From: Halopseudomonas pelagia
GTDB lineage: Bacteria; Pseudomonadota; Gammaproteobacteria; Pseudomonadales; Pseudomonadaceae
DNA: 64,000 bases
Direction: 5' to 3'
Assembly: GCF_009497895.1 (NCBI RefSeq)
Contig: NZ_CP033116.1
Location: 1,364,001 to 1,428,000, forward strand
Positions 10,481 through 20,696 of this stretch are shown piece after piece. The notes under the pieces are model-generated. The model was not told the DNA's origin, did not search any database, and saw only the letters and a list, made by a program, of their open reading frames with translations. The stretch's first letter is position 1; the number at the start of each line of letters is the position of its first letter. Made by a program: the position numbers and the translations under genes.

Positions 10481-11661
10481 GCAAAACCTGGATAACGGTG
10501 CTGGGTGCGACTGGCTCTATCGGTGTCAGTACGCTGGATGTTATTGCCCGCCATAGTGAGCAATATGCAGTTTATGCCCTCACCGGTTTCAGTCGTATGG
10601 CCGAGCTCCAGGCTCAATGTCTCGTGCACCGGCCGGTATTTGCGGTGGTCGCCGAAGAGCAGCAGGCGAAAAGCCTGCAACAGGCTCTGCGCGCGGCGGG
10701 CTGCACAACAGAAGTGTTGTGGGGCAGCGATGCGCTCGCTCAGGTAGCTGAGGATCCCCAGGTCGATGCTGTGATGGCAGCCATTGTTGGCGCTGCCGGG
10801 CTGGCCCCTACTCTGGCTGCGGTGCAGGCCGGTAAGCGCGTGCTGCTGGCCAACAAGGAAGCGCTGGTCATGTCCGGCGCACTCTTTATGCAGGCGGTAC
10901 GCCATTCGGGCGCGGTGCTGCTGCCGATCGATAGTGAACACAACGCCATATTCCAGTGCATGCCGGCCAATTACTCCGCAGGCCTTGGGCAGGTTGGGGT
11001 ACGGCGTATCCTGCTTACCGCGTCCGGTGGGCCTTTTCGGGATATGTGCGCTCAGGACTTGAAAAACGTCACGCCGCAGCAGGCCTGTGCGCACCCAAAC
11101 TGGTCCATGGGACAGAAAATTTCTGTCGATTCAGCCAGCATGATGAACAAGGGGCTGGAGCTGATCGAGGCCTGTTGGCTGTTCGACGCTCGCCCGGAAC
11201 AGATTGAGGTAGTGGTGCACCCGCAGAGCGTGGTGCACTCATTGGTAGACTATGTGGACGGATCGGTTATCGCGCAATTGGGCAACCCGGATATGCGCAC
11301 ACCTATCGCCCACGCATTGGCCTGGCCTGAGCGGATTGACTCGGGTGTAAGCGCTCTGGACCTGTTGGCAGTAGGACGTCTGGATTTTCGGGCGCCTGAT
11401 CTGGAGCTTTTTCCCTGCCTGGATCTGGCGCGCCAGGCCGCAGAAGCTGGTGGCACGGCCTGCGCGCAACTCAACGCTGCCAATGAAGTCGCCGTGGAGG
11501 CTTTTCTGGCGGGGCGCATTGGATTTACTGATATCCCTGTTATCATCGAAGCGACACTGAACCGTATGGCCCCCGAGCCAGTCCAAGACCTGAATCACAT
11601 CATCGCCGCTGATGCTCTGGCTCGCGAGCATGCCCATCGCTGGCTTGCCAACCGGCACTGA
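10477..11661 (+). CDS. dxr: 1-deoxy-D-xylulose 5-phosphate reductoisomerase
   Basis: A 394-residue NADPH-dependent enzyme forming 2-C-methyl-D-erythritol 4-phosphate, the second step of the MEP isoprenoid pathway. The Rossmann motif [17 protein letters not shown] is at the N-terminus; [12 protein letters not shown], the [14 protein letters not shown] metal-site segment and the [17 protein letters not shown] segment follow. It starts with GTG in a GTGA overlap with cdsA. A later step, ispD, lies at 30.8 kb in the same direction. Confidence 0.97.
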   Translation: MSKTWITVLGATGSIGVSTLDVIARHSEQYAVYALTGFSRMAELQAQCLVHRPVFAVVAEEQQAKSLQQALRAAGCTTEVLWGSDALAQVAEDPQVDAVMAAIVGAAGLAPTLAAVQAGKRVLLANKEALVMSGALFMQAVRHSGAVLLPIDSEHNAIFQCMPANYSAGLGQVGVRRILLTASGGPFRDMCAQDLKNVTPQQACAHPNWSMGQKISVDSASMMNKGLELIEACWLFDARPEQIEVVVHPQSVVHSLVDYVDGSVIAQLGNPDMRTPIAHALAWPERIDSGVSALDLLAVGRLDFRAPDLELFPCLDLARQAAEAGGTACAQLNAANEVAVEAFLAGRIGFTDIPVIIEATLNRMAPEPVQDLNHIIAADALAREHAHRWLANRH

Positions 11662-11710
11662 ACCTCTCGGGTTCGGGTTCCCATTATTTACTTTCCAGAT
11701 GAGGCGTTGA

Positions 11711-13069
11711 ATGGATCTGTTATTCACCTTGCTGGCCACCGTTGTGGCGCTGGGACTGCTGGTGACCATTCACGAGTATGGCCATTTTTGGGTGGCTCGA
11801 CGTTGTGGCGTCAAGGTTTTACGCTTTTCCATCGGGTTTGGCTCGGCGCTATGCCGCTGGCATGACAAACGCGGTACCGAATTTGTGATCGCAGCCATCC
11901 CGCTGGGCGGCTACGTGAAAATGCTTGATGAGCGCGAGGGCCCAGTCGACGAAGCTGAGCTGGATCAGACGTTCAATCGCAAGGACGTCAAGAAGCGTAT
12001 CGCCATCGTCGCTGCTGGCCCCATCGCCAATTTCCTGCTGGCTATCCTGGCCTTTTGGCTGGTTGCTGTTATCGGCATTACCACGCTGGCGCCGGTACTG
12101 GGGCCGGTCGAGCCGGGTAGCGTTGCTGCTCGCGCTGGACTGGTTCAAGGACTTGAAATCGTTGAAGTCGATGGTGCCGAGACGCGAAGCTGGCACGACG
12201 TCAATCTGCAGCTTATCCGGCGTTTGGGTGAAACCGGGCAGATGCAGGTCATGGCTATCGATGGGCCTGGCGCCACGCCACAATCCTATACCCTGGTATT
12301 GAGCGACTGGCTTCGCGGAGCGGACCAGCCGGACCCTATCGCCGCGCTTGGCTTGGCCAGTTGGAGGCCTGAAGTACCTCCACTGTTGGGCGAGATCAGT
12401 CCAGATGGAGCAGCCGAGGCTGCCGGGCTGCGCTCCGGGGACTTGATTGTCAGCATCGATGGCGAGCCGGTAAATAACTGGCTGGATCAGGTGGTGCCGG
12501 CGATTCAAGCCAGTCCGGGTGAGCCGCTCGAAATAGGTATTGAACGTGACGGTCAACCCATGCTGCTGACTGTTACGCCGCAAAGCCGGGAGCAGGGCGG
12601 TGAAATCTCTGGATTTGTCGGGGCGGGAGTCGCCGCTTTCGAATGGCCGGAGCATATGGTTCGGTCAATTGATTACAATCCTCTGGTGGCTATTCCTTTC
12701 GCCGCGGCGAAGACCTGGGACATGACTGTTCTGACCCTGGACTCGTTGAAAAAGATGTTGACCGGGCTTGTCTCGGCAAAAAACTTGAGTGGTCCGATAA
12801 CCATTGCTAAAGTGGCGGGCGCTTCGGCCAAGTCAGGTCCTGAGAGTTTTCTGAACTTCATTGCCTACTTGAGTATCAGTCTGGGTGTGCTTAATCTGCT
12901 GCCTATTCCGGTATTGGATGGCGGTCATCTGGTCTATTACACGGCTGAATGGATACGGGGCAAGCCGCTGTCAGAACGCATTCAGGCCTGGGGGTTGCAG
13001 GTAGGTCTGACGCTGATTGTCGGTGTGATGCTATTTGCCATCTATAACGACATAAGCCGCCTGGGTTGA
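11711..13069 (+). CDS. rseP: site-2 intramembrane metalloprotease RseP
   Basis: A 452-residue inner-membrane zinc protease that cuts anti-sigma factors (MucA/RseA type) in the envelope stress response and clears signal peptides. The HExxH zinc site is IHEYGHFWVARRCG near residue 22; two PDZ domains fill the periplasmic middle, and the C-terminal membrane motif PIPVLDGGHLVYY holds the third zinc ligand. Placement directly before bamA and skp links outer-membrane assembly with stress sensing. Confidence 0.96.
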   Translation: MDLLFTLLATVVALGLLVTIHEYGHFWVARRCGVKVLRFSIGFGSALCRWHDKRGTEFVIAAIPLGGYVKMLDEREGPVDEAELDQTFNRKDVKKRIAIVAAGPIANFLLAILAFWLVAVIGITTLAPVLGPVEPGSVAARAGLVQGLEIVEVDGAETRSWHDVNLQLIRRLGETGQMQVMAIDGPGATPQSYTLVLSDWLRGADQPDPIAALGLASWRPEVPPLLGEISPDGAAEAAGLRSGDLIVSIDGEPVNNWLDQVVPAIQASPGEPLEIGIERDGQPMLLTVTPQSREQGGEISGFVGAGVAAFEWPEHMVRSIDYNPLVAIPFAAAKTWDMTVLTLDSLKKMLTGLVSAKNLSGPITIAKVAGASAKSGPESFLNFIAYLSISLGVLNLLPIPVLDGGHLVYYTAEWIRGKPLSERIQAWGLQVGLTLIVGVMLFAIYNDISRLG

Positions 13070-13146
13070 ATAACCCTAGGCACGCAAGAACACGCTCTGC
13101 CGGTTGCGGCGGAAACGAATTTAACCAGTCAGCCAGAACGGATTTC

Positions 13147-15498
13147 ATGAAACGTTACCTATTGCCTGCGCTATTGCTGATACTCCTGGCGCCAGGAGCT
13201 TTTGCCGACGCCTTCCAGATCTCCGACATCCGCATCAATGGGTTGCAGCGTGTTTCCGCTGGCAGCGTGTTCGGTGCCTTGCCGCTGGATATCGGTGAGC
13301 AAGTGGATGACCAGAAGCTGGTTGAAGCTACTCGCTCACTCTTCCGCACCGGCTTCTTCGAAGATATTCAGCTCGGTCGTGATGGCAGTGTGCTGGTCAT
13401 TACCGTGGTTGAAAGGCCCTCCATTGCTGCCATCGAACTGGAAGGCAACAAGGCTATTGAAAGCGAGGACTTGCTCAGCGGTTTGACTGCAGCGGGCCTG
13501 GCGGAAGGGGAGATCTTCCAGCAAGCCACACTTGACGGCGTACGTAACGAGTTGCTGCGCCAGTATGTCGCCCAGGGTCGCTATTCGGCTGGTATCGAAA
13601 CGGAAGTGATTGCTGAACCGCGTAATCGGGTCACGCTGAAAATTGATATCAATGAAGGCGAAGTTGCCTCCATCAAGAACGTCAACGTCGTAGGTAACAC
13701 GGTCTTTACCAACGATGAGCTGACCAATCTGTTTGAGCTCAAGAGTTCCAATCTGCTGTCGTTCTTCCGCAATGACGACAAATATTCCCGTGAGAAACTC
13801 TCTGGTGACCTGGAGCGCTTGCGTTCCTGGTATCTGGATCGCGGCTATATCAACATGGATATCGCCTCGACTCAGGTGTCCATCACGCCAGACAAGAAGA
13901 ACGTCTATGTGACCGTAAACGTCAATGAAGGTGAGTTGTACACCGTCAGCGACGTCAAGCTGTCCGGCGACCTGGTTGTTGAAGAGTCTGCGCTCGATGG
14001 GCTTTTGCTGATTGAACCGGGCCAGGTATTCTCCCGTCAGGTGATGACCTCAACTTCCGATTTGATCAGTCGACGCCTGGGTAACGAGGGTTATACCTTC
14101 GCCAACGTTAACGGCATCCCTGAGATCAATGAAGAAGATCGCACGGTTGCCGTGACCTTCTTCGTCGATCCGGGTAAGCGTGCTTACGTCAACCGCATCA
14201 ACTTCCGCGGCAATACCAAGACCGATGATGAGGTGTTGCGTCGGGAAATGCGTCAGATGGAAGGCGGTTGGGCTTCTACCTACCTGATCGATCAGTCCAA
14301 GGTGCGGCTGGAGCGGTTGGGTTTCTTCAAGGAAGTCGACGTTGAGACCGTACAGGTTCCTGGCGCCGACGATCTGATCGATGTGAATTACACCGTGGAA
14401 GAGCAGCCTTCCGGTTCGATCACGGCGAGCCTGGGTTTCGCCCAGGGCACCGGTTTGATCCTCGGTGGCTCGATCAGTCAGAACAACTTCTTCGGCTCGG
14501 GTAACCGGGTCAGCATCAGCGCTAACCGGTCCGAGTACCAGACGGCCCTGTCTTTTGGCTTCCTCAACCCGTACTTCACCGTTGACGGTGTCAGCCTGGG
14601 CTACAACGCGTTCTATCGGACGACTGATTACGATGAGCTGAATGTTGATATCTCCAGCTATGCGGTCGACTCTTACGGCGCGGGTTTCAATATCGGTTAC
14701 CCGATCAGCGATACCTCCCGGCTGTCCTTCGGTCTGACTGCGCAGCAGGATGAAATCAAAGAGGGTGTTTATACGGTTCAGGAAATCCGTGACTTCCTCG
14801 AGACCGAGGGCGATACCTTCACCAACTTCAAGTTCAACTCGACCTGGTCGCAGTCCACGCTCAACCGCGGCGTGTTCCCTGACCGCGGCTTTTCGCAGTC
14901 TGCCAGCTTTGAAACCACCCTGCCGGGCAGTGATCTGTATTTTTACAAGCTTGATTACCGTGCTCAACGATTCTTCCCCGTCTCGGAAGATCTGACATTG
15001 CGCATGCACACCAATCTTGGCTTTGCCCGCCGCTTTGGCTCGACGCAGTCAGTACCTTTCTATGAGCACTACTACGCGGGCGGCATCGGCTCGGTACGCG
15101 GTTTCCGCGATAGCACACTGGGTCCCAAGAGTACGCCAAGCGACAATGATCCCGACCGCGATGAGCTGCCCTTCGGCGGTAACATCAAGGTGACCGGCGG
15201 TGCGGAATTGATCTTCCCGGTACCCTTCATTCAGGACCAGAGTGCGTTGCGTACGGTATTGTTCCTGGACGTAGGTAACGTGTATGACACTTACTGCACA
15301 AGCACTACGCTGCCCAGCGGCGACAGTAATCCCGGCTGTGGCAAGGTAGATGTGGGCGATTTGCGCTACAGTGCCGGTGTTGGTTTGTCATGGATCACGG
15401 CCTTGGGCCCATTGGGCTTCAGTTTGGCCGCACCGCTGAACAGCGAGTCGGCGGACGACACACAAGTATTCCAGTTTACCCTGGGTCAGACATTCTGA
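13147..15498 (+). CDS. bamA: outer membrane protein assembly factor BamA
   Basis: A 783-residue Omp85 protein, the central insertase of the BAM complex. The ATG at 13147 gives a clear signal peptide (MKRYLLPALLLILLAPGAFA); the frame is open upstream to 13066 but that part lacks signal-peptide character. Five POTRA repeats are followed by the beta-barrel, with the conserved loop-6 motif VRGFRDSTLGP and the terminal aromatic residue in FQFTLGQTF. It is preceded by rseP and followed by skp, the usual order. Confidence 0.97.
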   Translation: MKRYLLPALLLILLAPGAFADAFQISDIRINGLQRVSAGSVFGALPLDIGEQVDDQKLVEATRSLFRTGFFEDIQLGRDGSVLVITVVERPSIAAIELEGNKAIESEDLLSGLTAAGLAEGEIFQQATLDGVRNELLRQYVAQGRYSAGIETEVIAEPRNRVTLKIDINEGEVASIKNVNVVGNTVFTNDELTNLFELKSSNLLSFFRNDDKYSREKLSGDLERLRSWYLDRGYINMDIASTQVSITPDKKNVYVTVNVNEGELYTVSDVKLSGDLVVEESALDGLLLIEPGQVFSRQVMTSTSDLISRRLGNEGYTFANVNGIPEINEEDRTVAVTFFVDPGKRAYVNRINFRGNTKTDDEVLRREMRQMEGGWASTYLIDQSKVRLERLGFFKEVDVETVQVPGADDLIDVNYTVEEQPSGSITASLGFAQGTGLILGGSISQNNFFGSGNRVSISANRSEYQTALSFGFLNPYFTVDGVSLGYNAFYRTTDYDELNVDISSYAVDSYGAGFNIGYPISDTSRLSFGLTAQQDEIKEGVYTVQEIRDFLETEGDTFTNFKFNSTWSQSTLNRGVFPDRGFSQSASFETTLPGSDLYFYKLDYRAQRFFPVSEDLTLRMHTNLGFARRFGSTQSVPFYEHYYAGGIGSVRGFRDSTLGPKSTPSDNDPDRDELPFGGNIKVTGGAELIFPVPFIQDQSALRTVLFLDVGNVYDTYCTSTTLPSGDSNPGCGKVDVGDLRYSAGVGLSWITALGPLGFSLAAPLNSESADDTQVFQFTLGQTF

Positions 15499-15535
15499 AG
15501 CCAGACCCCCAAAGACGATTAACAGGAGCTGTAGA

Positions 15536-16042
15536 GTGCGCAAGATTATAGGTGTTGCAATCATGTCGGTACTGGTTCTTGCCAGCTTCCCGGCAGCCGC
15601 CCAGATGAAAATTGCCGTTCTGGATTATCAGATGGCGCTGCTGGAGTCGGATGCAGCCAAGAAATATTCAGTCGATGCCGAAAAGAAGTTTGGCACCCAG
15701 TTGCAGCGTTTGCGCAATCTGGAAGCCGAAGCCAAGCGTCTGCAGGAACGTATGCAGAGTGAAGGCGAAAAGCTGAATCAGACCGAGCTGGAAAAGCTGG
15801 AGCTTGAGTTCCGTCAGAAAGCCCGCGAGTTCCAGGCACAGTCCAAGGAGCTGAATGAAGCCAAAGCTGGATCAGATCGCGAAATGCTTGAAACACTCAA
15901 GCCGCGCCTTGATCAGGCTGTGGAAGCTGCCATTCAGGCTGGTGGATTTGACTTGGTTCTGGATCGCAGTGCCGTTGTCGATGTGAAGGCTGAGTATGAC
16001 ATCACTCGCCAGGTCATCGAGCGCCTGAACAGCATTCGTTGA
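15536..16042 (+). CDS. skp: periplasmic chaperone Skp (OmpH family)
   Basis: A 168-residue periplasmic holdase for unfolded outer-membrane proteins. A signal peptide ([21 protein letters not shown]) is followed by [20 protein letters not shown] and long charged helices that form the tentacles of the trimer. The GTG start at 15536 has an AACAGGAGC ribosome site. Its neighbours bamA and lpxD are the conserved partners. Confidence 0.95.
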   Translation: MRKIIGVAIMSVLVLASFPAAAQMKIAVLDYQMALLESDAAKKYSVDAEKKFGTQLQRLRNLEAEAKRLQERMQSEGEKLNQTELEKLELEFRQKAREFQAQSKELNEAKAGSDREMLETLKPRLDQAVEAAIQAGGFDLVLDRSAVVDVKAEYDITRQVIERLNSIR

Positions 16043-16050
16043 GGCCGCAG

Positions 16051-17112
16051 GTGAGTAATACGGCCTCATGGACGCTCGCTTCTCTCGCTGTGATGGTGGA
16101 CGCACGACTGGTCGGCAACCCCGATCAGCTCGTGCGTGGCCTGGCTACGCTGCAGGAGGCCAACGCAGAACAGCTAAGCTTCCTCGCTAACAGCCAGTAC
16201 CGCAAATACCTTGCCGACACCCACGCGGCCGCGGTGTTGCTAACTGAAACAGATGCGGAAGGCTTCAAGGGCAACGCTCTTATGGTTGCCAATCCCTATC
16301 TGATGTACGCGCGTTTATCCCATCTGTTCGACCCCAAACCAAAGCCCTCAGCCGGGGTTCATCCCACGGCAGTGATTGCCGAGGATGCCGTTGTCGACCC
16401 TACGGCGAGCATCGGTGCAGGCGTTGTTGTCGAAGCGGGCGCGCATATTGGTGCGAATGTTACGCTGGGGGCGCAATGCTTTATCGGCGCACGTTGCGTT
16501 ATTGGCGCCGGCGGCTGGTTGGCAGCACGCGTTACGCTTTATCACGATGTGACGATCGGTGAGCGGGTAGTTATTCAGTCCGGTGCCGTTATCGGCTCAG
16601 AAGGTTTCGGTTTTGCTGCGGAGCAGGGCCGGTGGCAGAAAATCGCCCAGATCGGTGGCGTGCTTATCGGTGATGATGTCGAGATCGGCGCGAACACCAC
16701 TATCGATCGTGGCGCGCTGTCCGATACGCGGATTGGCGATGGCGTAAAGCTGGATAACCAGATACAGATTGCGCACAACGTGCAGATCGGCGATCACACG
16801 GCGATGGCTGCTTGTGTGGGTATTTCCGGCAGCACGCGCATCGGCAAGCACTGTACCATTGCTGGCGGTGTTGGCATGGTTGGGCATATCGAAATTTGTG
16901 ACAACGTCTTTGTCAGCGGTATGACCATGGTCACCCGCTCCATCACTGAACCGGGTGCCTATTCCTCCGGGACGGCGATGCAGCCGGCAGCCGACTGGAA
17001 AAAGAGCGCCGCACGCATACGTCAACTCGATACAATGGCGAAAAGGGTCCAGCAGCTGGAAAAGCAACTGCTGATCGTGACTCAGGGAACTCAGGGCTCA
17101 TCTGAGTCCTGA
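16051..17112 (+). CDS. lpxD: UDP-3-O-(3-hydroxyacyl)glucosamine N-acyltransferase
   Basis: A 353-residue left-handed beta-helix acyltransferase that adds the N-linked hydroxyacyl chain in lipid A synthesis. Hexapeptide repeats fill the middle; the catalytic histidine lies in [19 protein letters not shown], and the C-terminal helix carries the [16 protein letters not shown] segment. I prefer the GTG at 16051 ([12 protein letters not shown]), six bases after a GAGG site, over the TTG at 16039 that overlaps the skp stop. Confidence 0.95.
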   Translation: MSNTASWTLASLAVMVDARLVGNPDQLVRGLATLQEANAEQLSFLANSQYRKYLADTHAAAVLLTETDAEGFKGNALMVANPYLMYARLSHLFDPKPKPSAGVHPTAVIAEDAVVDPTASIGAGVVVEAGAHIGANVTLGAQCFIGARCVIGAGGWLAARVTLYHDVTIGERVVIQSGAVIGSEGFGFAAEQGRWQKIAQIGGVLIGDDVEIGANTTIDRGALSDTRIGDGVKLDNQIQIAHNVQIGDHTAMAACVGISGSTRIGKHCTIAGGVGMVGHIEICDNVFVSGMTMVTRSITEPGAYSSGTAMQPAADWKKSAARIRQLDTMAKRVQQLEKQLLIVTQGTQGSSES

Positions 17113-17162
17113 ACTGCGCCTTCCCCCGGCGCCTACAATTTTAGTGCAAGGCCTGCGAATAC

Positions 17163-17600
17163 ATGGATATCAAGGAAATAAAAGAATACCTGCCCCACCG
17201 CTACCCGTTTCTACTGGTGGACAGGGTCCTCGAGCTGGATCTGGAGGCTCGCCATATTCGCGCCTACAAGAACGTATCGGTTAATGAGCCTTTCTTTAAC
17301 GGCCATTTCCCCGAGCACCCGATCATGCCGGGTGTATTGATCATCGAAGCGATGGCTCAGGCCGCCGGGTTGTTGGGTTTCAAGATGATGAATCTCAAGC
17401 CAGCCGACGGTACGCTTTACTACTTCGTCGGCACCGACAAGCTACGCTTTCGCCAGCCGGTAGTGCCAGGTGACCAACTGCATTTGGAAGCTCAGCATCT
17501 GAGCAATCGCCGTGGAATATGGAAGTTCGCCTGTCGCGCTATGGTGGATGGCAAAGAAGCCTGTTCAGGCGAAATCATCTGTGCGGAACACAAAATATGA
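17163..17600 (+). CDS. fabZ: 3-hydroxyacyl-[acyl-carrier-protein] dehydratase FabZ
   Basis: A 145-residue hot-dog-fold dehydratase of fatty-acid synthesis; it shares 3-hydroxyacyl-ACP with LpxA and LpxD and so balances phospholipid against lipid A. The [13 protein letters not shown] start segment is typical, with catalytic histidine in [14 protein letters not shown] and glutamate in VLIIEAMAQ. Its TGA overlaps the lpxA ATG (ATGA). Confidence 0.98.
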   Translation: MDIKEIKEYLPHRYPFLLVDRVLELDLEARHIRAYKNVSVNEPFFNGHFPEHPIMPGVLIIEAMAQAAGLLGFKMMNLKPADGTLYYFVGTDKLRFRQPVVPGDQLHLEAQHLSNRRGIWKFACRAMVDGKEACSGEIICAEHKI

Positions 17601-18373
17601 GTCGAATTCATCCCCAGGCGATCGTTGATCCGTCCGCCCGGCTGGCTGAAGATGTGGAAGTTGGGCCTTGGACATTGATCGGACCGGACGTTGAAATAGG
17701 CGCCGGTACGGTGGTGGGGCCGCATGTGGTTATTCGCGGGCCGACCACTATTGGCCAGCACAATCGTATCTTTCAGTTTTCTTCTGTCGGAGAAGATTGT
17801 CAGGACAAGAAATACAACGGTGAGGCCACCCGTCTGGTGATTGGCGACCACAATGTGATTCGTGAAGGCTGCACGCTGCACCGCGGCACTGTCCAGGATC
17901 GCGGCGTTACGACCATCGGCAGCCACAACCTGCTGATGGCATATGTGCATGTTGCGCACGACTGCGTCGTCGGCGATCACATCATCATGGCTAACAATGC
18001 CACTATCGCAGGACATGTTCGGGTCGGTGATGGCGCGATTCTTGGCGGTTACACCACCGTCCACCAGTTTTGTCATCTCGGTGCCTGGTCGATGAGTGCC
18101 GCGAACAGTGCAGTGTTCAAGGATATCCCCGCTTATGTGATGGTCGGTGGCAACCCGGCCAGCGCCCACGGCATGAACTTCGAAGGCATGCGCCGTCGTG
18201 GTTTTAGCCCCGAATTGGTGGCGGCACTGCGCCGAGCTTACAAGGTCGTCTATCGCCAGGGCCTGACGCTGCAAGATGCGCTCAAGGCGTTGGAAGAGCC
18301 GGCTCAGCAATTTACCGAAATTGCGCTGTATCGCGACTCTATTGTCGCTTCTACCCGCGGTATTACCCGCTAG
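17597..18373 (+). CDS. lpxA: acyl-ACP--UDP-N-acetylglucosamine O-acyltransferase
   Basis: A 258-residue beta-helix enzyme for the first step of lipid A synthesis. Hexapeptide repeats start at [20 protein letters not shown]; the catalytic histidine is in [18 protein letters not shown], and the helical C-terminus with [13 protein letters not shown] is normal. The ATG at 17597 overlaps fabZ by four bases; the longer frame to 17519 is a shadow of fabZ. Confidence 0.97.
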   Translation: MSRIHPQAIVDPSARLAEDVEVGPWTLIGPDVEIGAGTVVGPHVVIRGPTTIGQHNRIFQFSSVGEDCQDKKYNGEATRLVIGDHNVIREGCTLHRGTVQDRGVTTIGSHNLLMAYVHVAHDCVVGDHIIMANNATIAGHVRVGDGAILGGYTTVHQFCHLGAWSMSAANSAVFKDIPAYVMVGGNPASAHGMNFEGMRRRGFSPELVAALRRAYKVVYRQGLTLQDALKALEEPAQQFTEIALYRDSIVASTRGITR

Positions 18374-18375
18374 TC

Positions 18376-19560
18376 ATGTCCGTTCCTGCCGATTCGGCCG
18401 CTGCACCCCCTCTTTGTATTGCGTTGGTTGCCGGTGAAGCCTCCGGCGATACGCTGGGCGCTGGACTGATCCGTGCACTCAAGCGTCGATACCCAGATGC
18501 CCGCTTTATCGGCATAGGCGGGCCGCGGATGCTTGCTCAGGGTATGCAGAGTCAGGTGCCGATGGAGCGTCTGTCGGTAATGGGCCTGGTTGAAGTGCTG
18601 GGTCGTCTTCGCGAGCTTTTGCGCATTCGCAAGTCCCTGGTCAGCTACCTCAAGGCGCAGCAACCAGACGTATTTATCGGAATCGATGCGCCTGACTTCA
18701 CCCTCAATGTCGAGAAGCAGCTACGTGAAGTCGGCATCCCCACCGTTCACTATGTCAGCCCCTCGGTTTGGGCCTGGCGTGAAAAGCGCGTGCTGGGTAT
18801 CCGCGAATCTACCGATCTGATGCTTACGCTGTTTCCTTTCGAAGAAGCGGTTTACCAGAAACATGGTGTGGCGGTGCGCTGCGTGGGTCACACCCTGGCC
18901 GATCAAATCGCCCTTGAGCCAGACCGCGGGGCAGCACGAGCGGCTTTGGGCTTGGCAGCAGATTCCCGCGTGGTAGCGCTGATGCCGGGGAGTCGCAATG
19001 GCGAACTGCGGAAACTGGGACTGTTGTTCCTGCAAACGGCCGCTTGGTGTCTTGAGCGTCAACCGCAATTGCAGTTCGTTATGCCCTGCGCCAACGCTGA
19101 GCGTCGAGTGCAGATTGAAGCCATACTGGCCGAGAGCGGATTATCATTACCTCTGACGTTGCTTGACGGCCAGGCCCATGAGGCACTGGCTGCCTGTGAT
19201 GCAGTCTTGATCGCCTCGGGTACGGCAACACTGGAAGCCATGTTGTTCAAACGGCCGATGGTCGTTGCTTATCGTATGGCTAGTCTGACGTTCAAGATTC
19301 TCAAGCGTCTGGTCAAGGTTGGGCATGTATCCCTGCCTAACCTGTTGGCCGGGCGCGAAGTCGTGCCGGAGTTCCTGCAGGACGCCGCCACGCCGGAGGC
19401 GATGGGTCAGGCGCTGCTGGAGCGTCTTGGCCCTACCGAGGAAGCTGAGGCGACTCAGGCGACATTCATGCAGTTGCATGAGCTGTTGCGCCGCAATGCC
19501 GATGAGTCGGCGGCCGAAGCGGTAATTGAATTGATGCGCGAGAAAGGCAGGTTGGCATGA
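18376..19560 (+). CDS. lpxB: lipid-A-disaccharide synthase
   Basis: A 394-residue GT-B glycosyltransferase that joins UDP-diacylglucosamine and lipid X. The family motifs are [40 protein letters not shown] and [14 protein letters not shown]. It begins two bases after the lpxA stop, and its stop overlaps the rnhB start, continuing the lipid A operon. Confidence 0.97.
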   Translation: MSVPADSAAAPPLCIALVAGEASGDTLGAGLIRALKRRYPDARFIGIGGPRMLAQGMQSQVPMERLSVMGLVEVLGRLRELLRIRKSLVSYLKAQQPDVFIGIDAPDFTLNVEKQLREVGIPTVHYVSPSVWAWREKRVLGIRESTDLMLTLFPFEEAVYQKHGVAVRCVGHTLADQIALEPDRGAARAALGLAADSRVVALMPGSRNGELRKLGLLFLQTAAWCLERQPQLQFVMPCANAERRVQIEAILAESGLSLPLTLLDGQAHEALAACDAVLIASGTATLEAMLFKRPMVVAYRMASLTFKILKRLVKVGHVSLPNLLAGREVVPEFLQDAATPEAMGQALLERLGPTEEAEATQATFMQLHELLRRNADESAAEAVIELMREKGRLA

Positions 19561-20234
19561 CTCAGATGATGATCGATTGGTATGTGCCAGTGGGTGACGA
19601 GCTGGTGGCCGGCGTAGACGAAGTCGGCCGCGGCCCACTCTGCGGGGCGGTGGTCACGGCGGCCGTGATACTCGATCCGCTGCGTCCCATCGAAGGCCTG
19701 AATGATTCCAAGAAGCTCACGGCTGCGCGCCGGGAAGCCTTGTTTCCGATTATTCAAGAGCGTGCACTGGCCTGGTGTATCGCACGGGCGGAAGTCGAAG
19801 AAATCGATGAGCTCAATATTCTGCATGCGACCATGCTGGCTATGCAGCGCGCTGTCGCCGGGTTGTCTGTTCGCCCGGACCGGGTGCTGGTCGACGGCAA
19901 TCGTTGCCCGGTATTGCCGATGCCTAGTGAGCCGGTGATCAAGGGTGACTCCCGGGTTCCGGCCATTGCCGCGGCCTCGATTCTGGCCAAGGTCTCGCGT
20001 GATCGTGAGATGCAGGAGCTGGAGCTGCTCTATCCCGGCTACGGCATTGCCCAGCACAAGGGTTATCCCACGCCGGTGCACCTTTCTGCTTTGCGGGAGT
20101 TGGGGGCTACTGCGATCCATCGGCGTTCGTTTGCTCCGGTGCGGGTTGCTCTAGACTCTGCGGACTTGGATTCGTGTGTAGACCAGGTTCAGGTTGGCGC
20201 GGTGCGCCGACACGCCGTGGATACATCCCTGTAG
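19557..20234 (+). CDS. rnhB: ribonuclease HII with a repeat-encoded C-terminal tail
   Basis: A 225-residue RNase HII that removes ribonucleotides and RNA primers from DNA. The first catalytic residues are in [13 protein letters not shown], with DSKKL, the [23 protein letters not shown] block and the HKGYPT motif following. The typical family end is around HRRSFAPVR; here about 25 further residues follow, the last 16 or so encoded by the left arm and core of an inverted-repeat element, which also supplies the TAG stop (20232-20234). This tail is unlike the rest of the protein and probably arose when the element arrived. Confidence 0.95.
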   Translation: MTQMMIDWYVPVGDELVAGVDEVGRGPLCGAVVTAAVILDPLRPIEGLNDSKKLTAARREALFPIIQERALAWCIARAEVEEIDELNILHATMLAMQRAVAGLSVRPDRVLVDGNRCPVLPMPSEPVIKGDSRVPAIAAASILAKVSRDREMQELELLYPGYGIAQHKGYPTPVHLSALRELGATAIHRRSFAPVRVALDSADLDSCVDQVQVGAVRRHAVDTSL

Positions 20235-20291
20235 GCTCATCACCGGCATCCATGCCGGAGACGGTCGGCGCACCGCGCCAACCTGAACCTG
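20184..20291. repeat. long-armed palindromic element, copy 1
   Basis: A perfect 28-base inverted repeat, 20184-20211 with 20264-20291 (left arm begins CAGGTTCAGGTTGGCGCGG), encloses a core with a smaller hairpin CCGGCAT-CC-ATGCCGG at 20243-20258. The 64-base segment 20206-20269 matches copy 2 in opposite orientation with two differences, while the outer arms share nothing with it. It overlaps the end of rnhB. No transposase is linked. Confidence 0.9.
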
Positions 20292-20696
20292 ATCCCATAT
20301 CTCCGTACATCCTTCTGGTTTTCAAAGCGAATAACAACAGCGCTGTGTCCCATGAAATGGCTGCGGGGGCCAACCTTTAATGTTTAGCTCCAGGCTGATT
20401 TGCCTTTCGATTTCCCAACACTCAGCAAGCGGATTGCAGGGAGTTCGTTGGTGTGCGTCAGGCGGCAGGGGTAAGCCGACCGTCTCCGGCAGGGATGCCG
20501 GTGATGAGCCTACAGGGATGTATTCACGGCGTGTCGGCGTGCCCTGCCGCCTTACGCACACCAGGCACAAGTCCAGCATGGGATCAGAGCAAAGCCGATA
20601 CTTATTGGCGTAAATCCAGACAACGTGCGAGTAGCCCCCAACTCCCCCCGCCGTTACAATCCCACCTCAGTTGTTGCCTTCAGAAACAGGATTACC
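20235..20696. other. rnhB-dnaE intergenic region
   Basis: These 462 bases hold most of element copy 1, about 157 bases without recognised signals, all of copy 2, and the dnaE upstream region. TACAAT at 20655-20660 is a possible -10 for dnaE without a good -35. Short reading frames here, in both strands, are translations of the palindromes and not genes. Confidence 0.6.
20449..20563. repeat. long-armed palindromic element, copy 2 (inverted relative to copy 1)
   Basis: Arms 20449-20480 and 20533-20563 are complementary with one mismatch and a small bulge (left arm begins TGGTGTGCGTCAGGCGGCA). The core 20475-20538 is the reverse complement of the copy 1 core at 62 of 64 bases, counted by eye. 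Arms of this copy are purine-rich and unrelated to those of copy 1. It ends about 130 bases before dnaE. Confidence 0.9.

Noticed and set aside
13066..13146. Longer start for bamA overlapping rseP
   Set aside because: The added residues break the signal peptide; MKRYLLP at 13147 is the proper start.
20107..20613. Several small open frames around 20.1-20.6 kb on both strands
   Set aside because: They translate the palindromic elements; both orientations give similar peptides, which is what inverted copies of a non-coding repeat would produce.
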